10,780 nt of DNA, from NCBI GenBank assembly GCA_025934475.1, contig JAICXZ010000044.1, forward strand, positions 1 to 10,780, read 5' to 3'. The notes under the pieces were generated by a model, which made no database searches, was not told where the DNA came from, and was given only the letters and a program-made list of their open reading frames with translations. Shown here one piece after another: positions 1 through 7,898 of this stretch. The translations under genes and the position numbers were made by a program. This stretch comes from Mucilaginibacter sp. (GTDB lineage: Bacteria; Bacteroidota; Bacteroidia; Sphingobacteriales; Sphingobacteriaceae). Each line of letters opens with the position of its first letter. The stretch's first letter is position 1.

Positions 1-62
1 AGCAATTAAAGAATGACGATTAAGGCAATTTTGAGTTATCATTTTATTAATATTGTGCTGAG

Positions 63-710
63 ATGATCACCCCCAGTTCAGTAACAATGCTCATATTGGC
101 CTATCTCTTTGGCTCAATTCCCACTGCAGTCTGGATCGGGAGAATATTTTACGGAATAGATGTTCGCGAATATGGCAGCGGTAATGCCGGGGCCACCAAT
201 ACCTTCCGCGTATTAGGTAAAAAGGCGGGCATACCTGTGATGATGATCGATATCCTGAAAGGATTTGGCGCAACTAACCTCGCTTACTTCATTGGTGCAT
301 CCATTACCGGCGGCCCTCATTCAAATTTGGTTACTTACCAGCTTGCACTAGGTATTGCAGCGGTAATGGGGCATTTATTCCCGGTTTTTGCCGGTTTTAG
401 AGGAGGTAAGGGTATTGCAACTTTGTTTGGGATGGTACTGGCCGTTAATCTTTCGGCTGCATTGCTTTGCATTTCCATCTTTATTGTTGTTTTGCTGATA
501 ACGCGCTATGTATCACTGAGTTCTATTGTTGGTGGGTTTACCTACCTGGTTGGCGTTAGCCTTATCTACAACAAAAACACCAACAATATGGTAGTTATAT
601 TCGGGATGTGTATTTGCCTGCTCATCCTGGTGACGCATCAAAAGAATATCGAGCGGCTACTCAAGGGCAAAGAATCAAAAGTAAATCTGTTTAAGCGAAA
701 GGAAGCTTAA
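63..710 (+). CDS. plsY: Glycerol-3-phosphate acyltransferase PlsY
   Basis: Inner-membrane enzyme that moves the acyl group of acyl-phosphate onto sn-glycerol-3-phosphate, giving lysophosphatidic acid, the first committed step of phospholipid synthesis (partner of PlsX). The 215-residue length is close to the family's usual 190-215. All three PlsY signature blocks are visible: GSGNAGATN at residues 38-46, GHLFPVFAGFRGGKG at 103-117, and VSLSS at 150-154. Hydrophobic stretches near residues 5-30, 57-80, 94-112, 120-146 and 170-190 fit a multi-pass membrane protein. The ATG at 63 gives the expected N-terminus, with the first membrane helix directly before GSIP. There is no Shine-Dalgarno sequence, as is usual in Bacteroidota. 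The basic tail (RLLKGKESKVNLFKRKE) is presumably cytosolic. It lies 31 nt upstream of the co-directional DUF2071 gene; the functions show no obvious link. Confidence 0.95.
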   Translation: MITPSSVTMLILAYLFGSIPTAVWIGRIFYGIDVREYGSGNAGATNTFRVLGKKAGIPVMMIDILKGFGATNLAYFIGASITGGPHSNLVTYQLALGIAAVMGHLFPVFAGFRGGKGIATLFGMVLAVNLSAALLCISIFIVVLLITRYVSLSSIVGGFTYLVGVSLIYNKNTNNMVVIFGMCICLLILVTHQKNIERLLKGKESKVNLFKRKEA

Positions 711-713
711 TAA

Positions 714-741
714 AAGTCCTAAGTCTCAAGTCGAAAGTCTG
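714..741. repeat. Four tandem AAGTCNN heptamers filling the plsY-DUF2071 spacer
   Basis: Four exact seven-base units, each AAGTC plus two variable bases (CT, TC, GA, TG in order), run without interruption from 714 to 741. They begin 3 nt after the plsY stop and end at the base before the next ATG at 742, so the leader of the downstream gene consists of repeat. The fixed five-base core with a variable dinucleotide is not what simple strand slippage of one unit would give. I recall similar degenerate heptamer runs in intergenic DNA of related Sphingobacteriaceae, but could not check this. The function is unknown. Confidence 0.75.
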
Positions 742-1476
742 ATGGCAAAAAAAGAGTTTTTGAAGGCGAAATGGCTCGACCTTGTTATGCTCAATTACGA
801 AGTTGATCCGGCTATACTTTCGTCTCATATTCCTCCGGCAACAGAACTTGATCTCTGGAAAGGCAAATGCCTGGTAAGTATGGTCGGCTTTATGTTTAAG
901 GATACTTACATGAAAGGTATACAATGGCCAATGCATGTCAATTTTGCGGAAGTCAACCTGCGTTTTTATGTTAAGCATTTTGACGGGAAAGAATGGAAAC
1001 GCGGCGCCGTATTTATAAGCGAGATCGTCCCAAAGCCGTTTATCGCTACAATCGCCAACTTAATTTATAAGGAGCACTACCGGGCCATGCCTATGCGCCA
1101 TTCGGTAAAACCGCTGGATGACCAGCGAACCGAATATCTGTACGAATGGAAATTCGACGGCAAATGGGGTAATAAGATAGGTGGTAAAATAAATAAAGAC
1201 GCTCTGAAACGGATTGAACCGGGCACTCATGAAGAGTTCATATTGGAACATTATTGGGGATACAATAAGATCAACAAGAAGACGACCTGGGAATACCAGG
1301 TTGAGCATGTCACGTGGAACGCTGTTAATATAATCGACCCGGTTTTTGAAGCAGATGTAGCAAGATTGTACGGCAAATCCTTTGTGCCATTCCTCGAGAA
1401 GAAGCCTTATTCGGCGCTTTATGCTGATGGATCGGACGTGATCGTCAGGAGCGTAGAAAAGATTCGTTTAGGTTAA
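742..1476 (+). CDS. DUF2071 / YqjF-like protein (acetoacetate decarboxylase-like fold)
   Basis: A 244-residue cytosolic protein with no signal peptide or membrane segment. Blocks typical of the DUF2071 (YqjF) family are visible: the N-terminal AKWLDLVMLNYEVDPAILSSH with IPP following, NFAEVNLRFYV at 67-77, RGAVFISEIVPK at 87-98, EHYWGY at 169-174 and PYSALYADGS near the C-terminus. The family is thought to share the acetoacetate decarboxylase fold, but its substrate is unknown, so no reaction is assigned. The ATG at 742 directly follows the AAGTCNN repeat and gives the expected N-terminus (MAKKEFLKAKW). It may be read from the plsY transcript. Its last 32 bp overlap the 3' end of the convergent pabB, and no terminator is visible between the two. 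Confidence 0.8.
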   Translation: MAKKEFLKAKWLDLVMLNYEVDPAILSSHIPPATELDLWKGKCLVSMVGFMFKDTYMKGIQWPMHVNFAEVNLRFYVKHFDGKEWKRGAVFISEIVPKPFIATIANLIYKEHYRAMPMRHSVKPLDDQRTEYLYEWKFDGKWGNKIGGKINKDALKRIEPGTHEEFILEHYWGYNKINKKTTWEYQVEHVTWNAVNIIDPVFEADVARLYGKSFVPFLEKKPYSALYADGSDVIVRSVEKIRLG

Positions 1477-2725
1477 GCACCTGCAAAATAGCCTGCGCTT
1501 TTAATAAACACTCTTCATATTCTTTCTCCGGCTCAGCGTGGAACGTAATCGCACTACCCACCTGGAATGACAAATATTTTTCGGTTTGATTATAAAGTAA
1601 TGTCCGGATCACGACATTGAAATCAAAATCACCGTCCGGCGCAAAATATCCGATTGCTCCTGAATAAACACCGCGTTTGGTTCGCTCATATTGTTCCATC
1701 AACTGCATCGCGCTGATCTTGGGTGCACCTGTCATGCTGCCCATGGGGAAGGTGTTTTTAATGGTCTGTACCTCCGAAATGCCCTCGTTTTTCTCGCATA
1801 CCACTGTCGAGATCATCTGGTGTACCTGTTTGAAGCTGTAGATGCCAAATAGCTCTTCGGTTTTTACAGTACCGGGAATGGCAGACCTGGTTAGATCATT
1901 ACGAACGAGATCGACGATCATCACATTCTCCTGGAGTTCCTTTGGATGAGCACGAAGTTTCTTTTTAGAAAGTTCATCCTCATTCATGTTGTCGTACCGC
2001 TTCGATGTGCCTTTGATAGGTTGTGATATAAGCTTGTTCCCTCGTTTCGCCATAAACCTTTCGGGAGATGCAGCGATGATGTATTTATCGTTCAGCTTGA
2101 AGAATGCCGAAAACGGGTTAGGGGAAATCGAGTTTAATTTGAGGAATGTATTCAGTGGGTCTATAACTGCACCTTCCGAAAAAAACTCCTGGCAAAAGTT
2201 AGTTACGTAAATGTCACCACGATTGATATGATCTTTGATCTTATTAACAGTTGAAATGTATTCATTGCGGCTGAACCGGGATTGAAGATGGATGTCGCCG
2301 ATGGGATGTTCTGATAATCTTTGCGAATCTATTCCGGCAAGTATTTGATCTGCATCAGCCGAGATTATTTCAACTTCATTATTGCTGATCAGTATCAGGT
2401 GCTCCGGCGCAAAAAAATAAAGATCAGGTAACTGGAGGCAATCGATATTGGTTGACGACAGGTTTTCAATTTCGTTCTTTAGATCGTAAGTCAGAAATCC
2501 CAATAGCCAACCTGGATGCGTCGTGCGAAATTTGTCAAGCTGATCAAATGCTGACCCGGTCGCTGCTACAACTTGATCCACAACACCCACTGCCAGCAAG
2601 AGATCAAACTTTGAATATGGGTCGTTGAAGCTGTTAGAATCAAGGCAGCAGCACACATCAAATACAGCGGCCCACTGCAAAGCCTTTTGCTTGAATTGCT
2701 GGAGATTGCTGACCTGAATTTTCAC
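1445..2725 (-). CDS. pabB: Aminodeoxychorismate synthase component I (PabB)
   Basis: Chorismate-using enzyme that aminates chorismate to 4-amino-4-deoxychorismate for p-aminobenzoate and folate synthesis, normally with ammonia from the PabA glutaminase, which is not in this window. Blocks in the 426-residue form: PIKGT at 236-240 (the lysine marks PabB; anthranilate synthase TrpE has PIAGT), VRNDL at 274-278, TFPMGSMTGAPK at 325-336, YSGAIGY at 354-360, and the C-terminal QVGSAI with EKEYEE following. The N-terminal part is divergent, as is common in this family. A longer reading frame starts at a TTG at 2752, but that codon lies in the T-rich tail of the purA terminator. I therefore prefer the GTG at 2725, which gives MKIQVSNLQQF; the exact start is uncertain. 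It follows purA by about 80 nt but is separated from it by a terminator, so it probably has its own promoter, which I could not identify. The 3' end overlaps the DUF2071 gene. Confidence 0.9.
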   Translation of the reverse strand: MKIQVSNLQQFKQKALQWAAVFDVCCCLDSNSFNDPYSKFDLLLAVGVVDQVVAATGSAFDQLDKFRTTHPGWLLGFLTYDLKNEIENLSSTNIDCLQLPDLYFFAPEHLILISNNEVEIISADADQILAGIDSQRLSEHPIGDIHLQSRFSRNEYISTVNKIKDHINRGDIYVTNFCQEFFSEGAVIDPLNTFLKLNSISPNPFSAFFKLNDKYIIAASPERFMAKRGNKLISQPIKGTSKRYDNMNEDELSKKKLRAHPKELQENVMIVDLVRNDLTRSAIPGTVKTEELFGIYSFKQVHQMISTVVCEKNEGISEVQTIKNTFPMGSMTGAPKISAMQLMEQYERTKRGVYSGAIGYFAPDGDFDFNVVIRTLLYNQTEKYLSFQVGSAITFHAEPEKEYEECLLKAQAILQVLNLNESFLRS

Positions 2726-2751
2726 GCGGTAAAAGTAATTAAGTAAAATCA

Positions 2752-2778
2752 AAAGGCCCGCCGGTTAAGCGAGCCTTT
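2752..2778 (-). terminator. Intrinsic terminator downstream of purA
   Basis: A 10-bp stem with one mismatch (AAAGGCCCGC at 2752-2761 against GCGAGCCTTT at 2769-2778) closes a 7-nt loop. Read on the minus strand it is followed by a T-rich stretch (TTTTGATTTTA), as expected for termination of purA transcription 27 nt after its stop. It insulates purA from pabB. Confidence 0.8.
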
Positions 2779-2805
2779 GTATATGATGACAAACAATTGT
2801 CTTTT

Positions 2806-4083
<1,278 letters not shown>

Positions 4084-4713
4084 TTAGCTTATATTTTTTA
4101 TGTAGTTATTAAATTTTTTCAGGATATTTTTTTTTACTTCTTTCCAATTCCGTTTCTTGAAACATAAAGGGTCTTCATCTTGATCTGCCTCCAAAAAATA
4201 AGTAACAGATTTTAATACCATCATAGGCGAATGTTGAGGATATCTTTTTTTATAGAAGTCCATCATTTGCTCAAATGAATATCGTTCCAACAACTCGTTC
4301 AAATCCCAAAAATCCTTTTTTGCTCCCCTCCCTGCTATTGCATTAAGTTTTAACGCAATAATTTCCTCAATTGCAGCGAAACGAATCCCTTCGATCTCGT
4401 TCATTGGATAAATAAACGGCTCAAAGGTATGTACAAAATCTATTTTTACATTATTGATTGTTGTAAAGAGCAGGCGCGGACTTTTTTTTTCTTTCGCAAA
4501 AAATGACGGGAACGTATCCGAAAGTTTGAATGAAATTTCGTCGAAGTCAAATTGTTTATCAGTGAAGAGATCGAGATCAATCGACGTACGATGTCCCAAT
4601 AGCAAGGATAACGCTGTGCCCCCAACCAACCTGAATTGTTCCAATTCCTTCAGGGTCAATAATTCTTTCAGTAAACCCAAAGTTGCGGGTTCAACTGTTT
4701 CTTTATAAAGCAT
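4084..4713 (-). CDS. AbiEii/AbiGii-like nucleotidyltransferase (candidate toxin)
   Basis: A 209-residue protein with the DNA polymerase beta-like nucleotidyltransferase core seen in AbiEii (DUF1814) toxins. GGTALS is at 31-36, followed by HRTSIDLDLF at 41-50 with metal-binding Asp46 and Asp48. A third carboxylate is plausible at Asp92 in KIDFVH, and a basic/acidic block GRGAKKDFWDL at 128-138 corresponds to the late conserved motif. AbiEii-family enzymes add nucleotides to target molecules, tRNA in the studied MenT examples; the substrate here cannot be read. The ATG at 4711-4713 lies 46 bp inside the upstream DUF6922-like gene and the TAA abuts the purA start, so it is locked into the fur-purA transcript. 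It is AT-rich (33% GC over 4141-4320 by hand count). Two runs of nine A on the coding strand (4482-4490 and 4127-4135) could allow slippage. It could be a housekeeping or orphan enzyme rather than a working toxin. Confidence 0.8.
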   Translation of the reverse strand: MLYKETVEPATLGLLKELLTLKELEQFRLVGGTALSLLLGHRTSIDLDLFTDKQFDFDEISFKLSDTFPSFFAKEKKSPRLLFTTINNVKIDFVHTFEPFIYPMNEIEGIRFAAIEEIIALKLNAIAGRGAKKDFWDLNELLERYSFEQMMDFYKKRYPQHSPMMVLKSVTYFLEADQDEDPLCFKKRNWKEVKKNILKKFNNYIKNIS

Positions 4714-4970
4714 TTAAAGTCGGTTGGTTTCAGATTGAAAATTGCGCAGCAAAAGTATATTTCCTTATCTCCAAGCCAGGTTGAATTAACTACCTCCTTC
4801 TTGATTCGTTTGTCACCATAAAATCTTCTCAAAACAATAAAATCTTCCAGCGATCCCCGATCAATTACTTTTTGTATAACGAAACGTGCACGCTTTTCAT
4901 AGTCGATCTTATCCATATCGACATCCCAAAAAGCTTGCTTACTTAAAATTGGTTTACCCGTCATGATCAT
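4668..4970 (-). CDS. DUF6922-like small protein, candidate antitoxin partner
   Basis: A 100-residue protein resembling the small Bacteroidota proteins labelled DUF6922, which I recall often standing directly before AbiEii-type nucleotidyltransferases. The pattern seen is FWDVDMDKIDYEKRARFVIQ, then KVIDRGSLEDF, then a basic patch GDKRIKKEVV and a C-terminal DFKCFIKKQL, which suggests a small helical DNA- or partner-binding protein. The family name is from memory. The reading frame opens at a TTG at 4985, but the ATG at 4970 overlaps the fur stop as ATGA, a classic coupling arrangement, and is preferred; another ATG lies at 4964. The gene ends 46 bp inside the following nucleotidyltransferase gene. 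Its GC content (about 38% over 4741-4860 by hand count) is low like that of its partner. The antitoxin role is inferred from gene order alone. Confidence 0.65.
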   Translation of the reverse strand: MIMTGKPILSKQAFWDVDMDKIDYEKRARFVIQKVIDRGSLEDFIVLRRFYGDKRIKKEVVNSTWLGDKEIYFCCAIFNLKPTDFKCFIKKQLNPQLWVY

Positions 4971-5431
4971 GCTTTTCTGTCGCAATAACCGGCCTTAAGT
5001 TTTTCACAATTTCCATAGAGGTTCAGGGAGTGATGTTTGATCTCGAATTTTAATAATCCGCCCATCATCGATTGTATCTGCTGAATGCGTGGGTCGCAGA
5101 ATTCAACCACTTTGCCGCAATCGATACAGATGATATGATCGTGCTGTTTGTAGCCGTACGATTTCTCAAACTGCGCCATGTTTTTGCCAAACTGGTGTTT
5201 GGTCACCAGATCACATGATACCAGAAGCTCGAGCGTATTATATACAGTGGCCCTGCTAACCCGGTATTTTTTATTTTTCATGTGGATATAAAGCGATTCC
5301 ACATCAAAATGGTCATTTCGCGAATAGATCTCTTCCAGGATGGCAAAACGCTCGGGTGTTTTCCTGAGGTTTTTATTTTCGAGATAGGCCTCGAAAATCT
5401 TCCTGATCATATCTGTAGTTTCCTGCGACAT
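4967..5431 (-). CDS. Fur-family metal-dependent transcriptional regulator
   Basis: A 154-residue repressor of the ferric uptake regulator family (Fur, Zur or PerR type). The N-terminal winged helix runs through TPERFAILEEIY (residues 25-36) and YRVSRATVYNTLELLV (56-71), where the SRATVYNTL recognition helix is typical. The C-terminal dimerisation and metal domain shows QHDHIICIDCGKVVEF at 96-111, with Cys102/Cys105 as the first structural zinc pair and His97, Asp98, His99 and Glu110 as metal ligands, plus His133/His134. The second pair is unusual: Cys142 is followed by Leu145 where a CxxC would have its second cysteine, and another cysteine comes at 150. Which metal or peroxide it senses cannot be told. 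The ATG at 5431 has a TAACTTTG box 18 nt upstream. Its stop overlaps the next start, so it heads a tightly packed fur to purA unit. Confidence 0.92.
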   Translation of the reverse strand: MSQETTDMIRKIFEAYLENKNLRKTPERFAILEEIYSRNDHFDVESLYIHMKNKKYRVSRATVYNTLELLVSCDLVTKHQFGKNMAQFEKSYGYKQHDHIICIDCGKVVEFCDPRIQQIQSMMGGLLKFEIKHHSLNLYGNCEKLKAGYCDRKA

Positions 5432-5448
5432 AGTGGACTATTAAAGAC

Positions 5449-5456
5449 CAAAGTTA
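5449..5456 (-). promoter_or_regulatory. Candidate -7 box (TAACTTTG) for the fur-purA unit
   Basis: The minus strand reads TAACTTTG, matching the Bacteroidota -7 consensus TAnnTTTG exactly, 18 nt before the fur ATG. No clear TTTG is present at the expected -33 position, which falls in the hexamer-repeat arm. Transcription would start about 10 nt before fur. The same octamer occurs upstream of the gene at 9786-10217. Confidence 0.5.
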
Positions 5457-5471
5457 TAAAATAAATATGGA

Positions 5472-5557
5472 TAGTAGCAGTTGCAGTAGCAGTAGAGGTT
5501 AGTTGCGCTTGTAGCAATAGAATTATATTACTGCCGCTGCTACTGCAACGGCGACTG
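5472..5557. repeat. Inverted hexamer-repeat structure between relA and fur
   Basis: The left arm holds phased hexamers (GTAGCA, GTTGCA, GTAGCA from 5474 to 5491). The right arm holds a facing set (TACTGC, CGCTGC, TACTGC, AACGGC from 5529 to 5552). A perfect 13-bp inverted repeat, GTTGCAGTAGCAG at 5480-5492 and its complement at 5537-5549, extends with mismatches to about 5472 and 5557 around a loop of about 44 nt. It starts 4 nt after the relA stop and ends 16 bp before the fur -7 box, filling the intergenic space. It could fold in the relA 3' RNA as an end-protecting or transcription-slowing element, but it has no T-tract and a long loop, so it is not a standard terminator. Confidence 0.7.
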
Positions 5558-5561
5558 AAAT

Positions 5562-7784
5562 TTAAGACGCTACCTCAACAGCCGAGTCAAAGCGGGTCAC
5601 GGCTGTAATACCTTTAACCATCTTCAACCGTTTGATCAGGTTTTCGAGGTGCTCGGTGTCGTTTACATACACCATGATCGAGCCTTCAAAAATGCCGTTG
5701 TCGCTATCAACGGTGATCGACCGGATATTGATCTTGAAGTCGTTTGAGATTACCGTGGTTAGTTTATTGATCAGGCCGACATCGTCGATACCAGTGATCC
5801 GTAATCCAGTTAAGAAGGCCAACTCCTGTTGGTTGGTCCAGCGGGCTTTAACGATCCGATAACCATAATTGGCCATTAGTTTGGCCGCATTAGGGCAATT
5901 GGTACGATGTATCTTGATGCCGTCGCTTACAGTGATGAAACCGAAAACGTCATCGCCTGGGATAGGATTACAGCAATTGGCCAGCTTATAGTCAATCTTC
6001 TGCATATCCTCGCCAATGAGCAAAATATCGCTGTCCTTGGTTTTGATATTTCGAAGCAGGCTCTGCACCTGGTCGCTCTCGATTTTATCCTGCGGCTTGT
6101 TCTCGATAACCTTTTCTGAGGCCTGGTATTCCTTCAGGTCCTTCATGTCAATAAGGCCCTTGGCGACGTTAAAAAACAAGTCTTGCGTAGAAGCCAGCTT
6201 AAAATAGAAGCTGATCTTGTGCAGATTATCAGAGTTGTAAGTGATCTTGAGCGATTTCATCTTACGCTCCAATATCTCCTTGCCTTCGTCGGCTACCTTA
6301 CGCTTTTCTTCTTTCAGTGCCGATTTGATCTTGGCCTTGGCTTTAGCTGTTACGACTATGTTGAGCCAGTCCTCTTTCGGCGTTTGTTTGCTTGAGTTAA
6401 TTACCTCTACCTGGTCGCCATTTTGTAGTTTGTAACCCAGTGGTACCAGCTTATGGTTTACTTTGGCGCCAATACAGGTTGCGCCTACGTCGGTGTGTAT
6501 CTCAAAAGCAAAGTCTAGTGCAGTGGCGCCTTGCGGTAACTGAATGAGCGCACCCTTCGGCGTGAATATGAAAATCTCGTCAGAGAAGAGGTTCATCTTG
6601 AAGTCGTCCAGGAAGTCGAGCGCATTCGATTCCGGATTTTTCAGCATATCGCGCACTTTCTGAACCCATTGGTCGAGGCCGCTGTCGGTGCTCGATTCCT
6701 TGTACTTCCAGTGAGCGGCAAAACCCTTCTCCGCAATCTCGTTCATCCGTTTGGTACGTATCTGTACCTCAACCCACTGGCCCTTCGGGCCCATTACCGT
6801 GGTATGCAGCGATTCGTAACCATTGGCTTTTGGCGACGATACCCAGTCTCGCAGGCGGTCGGGATTAGGACGATATAAGTCGGTAACGATGGAATAAGCT
6901 TTCCAGCACTCAGCCTTTTCATTCTCAGGGGTACTATCCAGGATGATCCTGATGGCAAAAAGGTCATATACTTCCTCAAAAGGAATGGCCTTTTTCTTCA
7001 TCTTGTTCCAAATAGAGTGGATTGATTTGGGGCGACCGAAAACATCGCCGTGCAGTCCCTGACTTTCCAGTACCTTTTTAAGTGGTTCGATGAAATCGCG
7101 GATAAATTTCTCACGCTCCGCCTTTTTCTCGTTGAGCTTATTTTTGATGAATTGGTAGGTCTCACGCTCCATGTACTTCATGGAAAGGTCCTCCAGCTCA
7201 GATTTGATCGCATATAAACCCAGCCTGTGAGCCAGCGGGGCATACAGGTATACTGTTTCGGACGAAAGTTTAAGCTGCTTATCGCGAGGCATAAACTCCA
7301 TCGTGCGCATATTATGCAGACGATCGGCCAGTTTGATCAGAATCACCCTTACGTCGTCGGCAAGGGTAAGCAGCATCTTACGGAAATTCTCGGCCTGCAG
7401 TGAGCTGTTGGTATCGAAAACGCCGGATATTTTGGTTAGGCCGTCGATAATGAGGGCTACCTTTTTACCAAACTCTCTTTCAATCTCGTCGAGGGTGACA
7501 TCGGTATCCTCCACCACGTCGTGCAGTAATGCGCAAACTATAGAGGTTGGCCCAAGGCCGATTTCTTCGGCAGCAATTTGTGCAACAGCTATCGGATGGT
7601 AGATATAAGGCTCGCCCGATTTGCGGCGCATATCCTTATGACTCTCCAGCGCCATATCAAATGCTTTCCGTATCATTTTCTTATCGCCCTTTTGCAAGGT
7701 CGATTTGCAGGCACGCAGCAAAGCACGATAGCGTTTTAGTATCTCATTCTTCTCGGCTTCAATATCAATCACTATATCTTTCAT
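5562..7784 (-). CDS. Bifunctional (p)ppGpp synthetase/hydrolase RelA/SpoT (Rel)
   Basis: Makes and degrades the stringent-response alarmone (p)ppGpp. At 740 residues it has the full long-RSH layout. The HD hydrolase domain (about 40-200) has His63, HDVVED at 88-93 and KLADRLHNMR at 151-160, so hydrolase activity looks intact. The synthetase domain (about 245-360) has RPKSIHSIW, YDLFAIRII, GYESLHT at 322-328 and EVQIRT at 339-344. The TGS domain is about 402-462, the zinc-finger/conserved-cysteine region LANCCNPIPG is at 601-610 with Cys630, and the ACT domain runs from about 660 to the end. The synthetase loop reads RLRD at 310-313, close to the basic RxKD form of bifunctional enzymes rather than the EXDD form of synthetase-only RelA. 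The ATG at 7784 precedes the usual acidic N-terminus. It is divergent from the DUF4294 gene; fur lies 130 nt downstream. Confidence 0.95.
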   Translation of the reverse strand: MKDIVIDIEAEKNEILKRYRALLRACKSTLQKGDKKMIRKAFDMALESHKDMRRKSGEPYIYHPIAVAQIAAEEIGLGPTSIVCALLHDVVEDTDVTLDEIEREFGKKVALIIDGLTKISGVFDTNSSLQAENFRKMLLTLADDVRVILIKLADRLHNMRTMEFMPRDKQLKLSSETVYLYAPLAHRLGLYAIKSELEDLSMKYMERETYQFIKNKLNEKKAEREKFIRDFIEPLKKVLESQGLHGDVFGRPKSIHSIWNKMKKKAIPFEEVYDLFAIRIILDSTPENEKAECWKAYSIVTDLYRPNPDRLRDWVSSPKANGYESLHTTVMGPKGQWVEVQIRTKRMNEIAEKGFAAHWKYKESSTDSGLDQWVQKVRDMLKNPESNALDFLDDFKMNLFSDEIFIFTPKGALIQLPQGATALDFAFEIHTDVGATCIGAKVNHKLVPLGYKLQNGDQVEVINSSKQTPKEDWLNIVVTAKAKAKIKSALKEEKRKVADEGKEILERKMKSLKITYNSDNLHKISFYFKLASTQDLFFNVAKGLIDMKDLKEYQASEKVIENKPQDKIESDQVQSLLRNIKTKDSDILLIGEDMQKIDYKLANCCNPIPGDDVFGFITVSDGIKIHRTNCPNAAKLMANYGYRIVKARWTNQQELAFLTGLRITGIDDVGLINKLTTVISNDFKINIRSITVDSDNGIFEGSIMVYVNDTEHLENLIKRLKMVKGITAVTRFDSAVEVAS

Positions 7785-7876
7785 AGTCCCAATCCCGTAT
7801 ACATAACAATATCATCTATACGCAACAAAAAAACAAATTGCCAGTTATATAGATCAAATACCAAAAAAATTTGCAT

Positions 7877-7884
7877 TATTTTTG
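7877..7884 (+). promoter_or_regulatory. Candidate -7 box (TATTTTTG) for the DUF4294-gpx-bshB1 cluster
   Basis: TATTTTTG fits TAnnTTTG and ends 14 nt before the DUF4294 ATG at 7899, which would leave a leader of only about 7-9 nt. No convincing -33 TTTG lies at the expected distance. It sits in the 114-bp AT-rich region shared with the divergent relA, for which I saw no equally good box. Confidence 0.45.
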
Positions 7885-7898
7885 TATCACGTAAAATT

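Noticed and set aside
29..55. TTTTG and TAATATTG as a promoter for plsY
   Set aside because: The -7 element lacks the TTTG core and the spacing is about 14 bp, too short for the Bacteroidota consensus.
2726..2752. N-terminal extension of pabB from a TTG at 2752
   Set aside because: The TTG falls in the T-rich tail of the purA terminator, and the extra nine residues do not resemble PabB; the GTG at 2725 is better.
4968..4985. TTG start at 4985 for the DUF6922-like gene
   Set aside because: The ATG at 4970 in an ATGA overlap with the fur stop is the more likely start.
7303..7602. Open frame of 99 codons on the plus strand inside relA, with several similar frames at 5632-6435
   Set aside because: They lie wholly antisense to a gene with complete domain motifs, have serine/arginine/leucine-rich shadow composition and show no recognisable motif.
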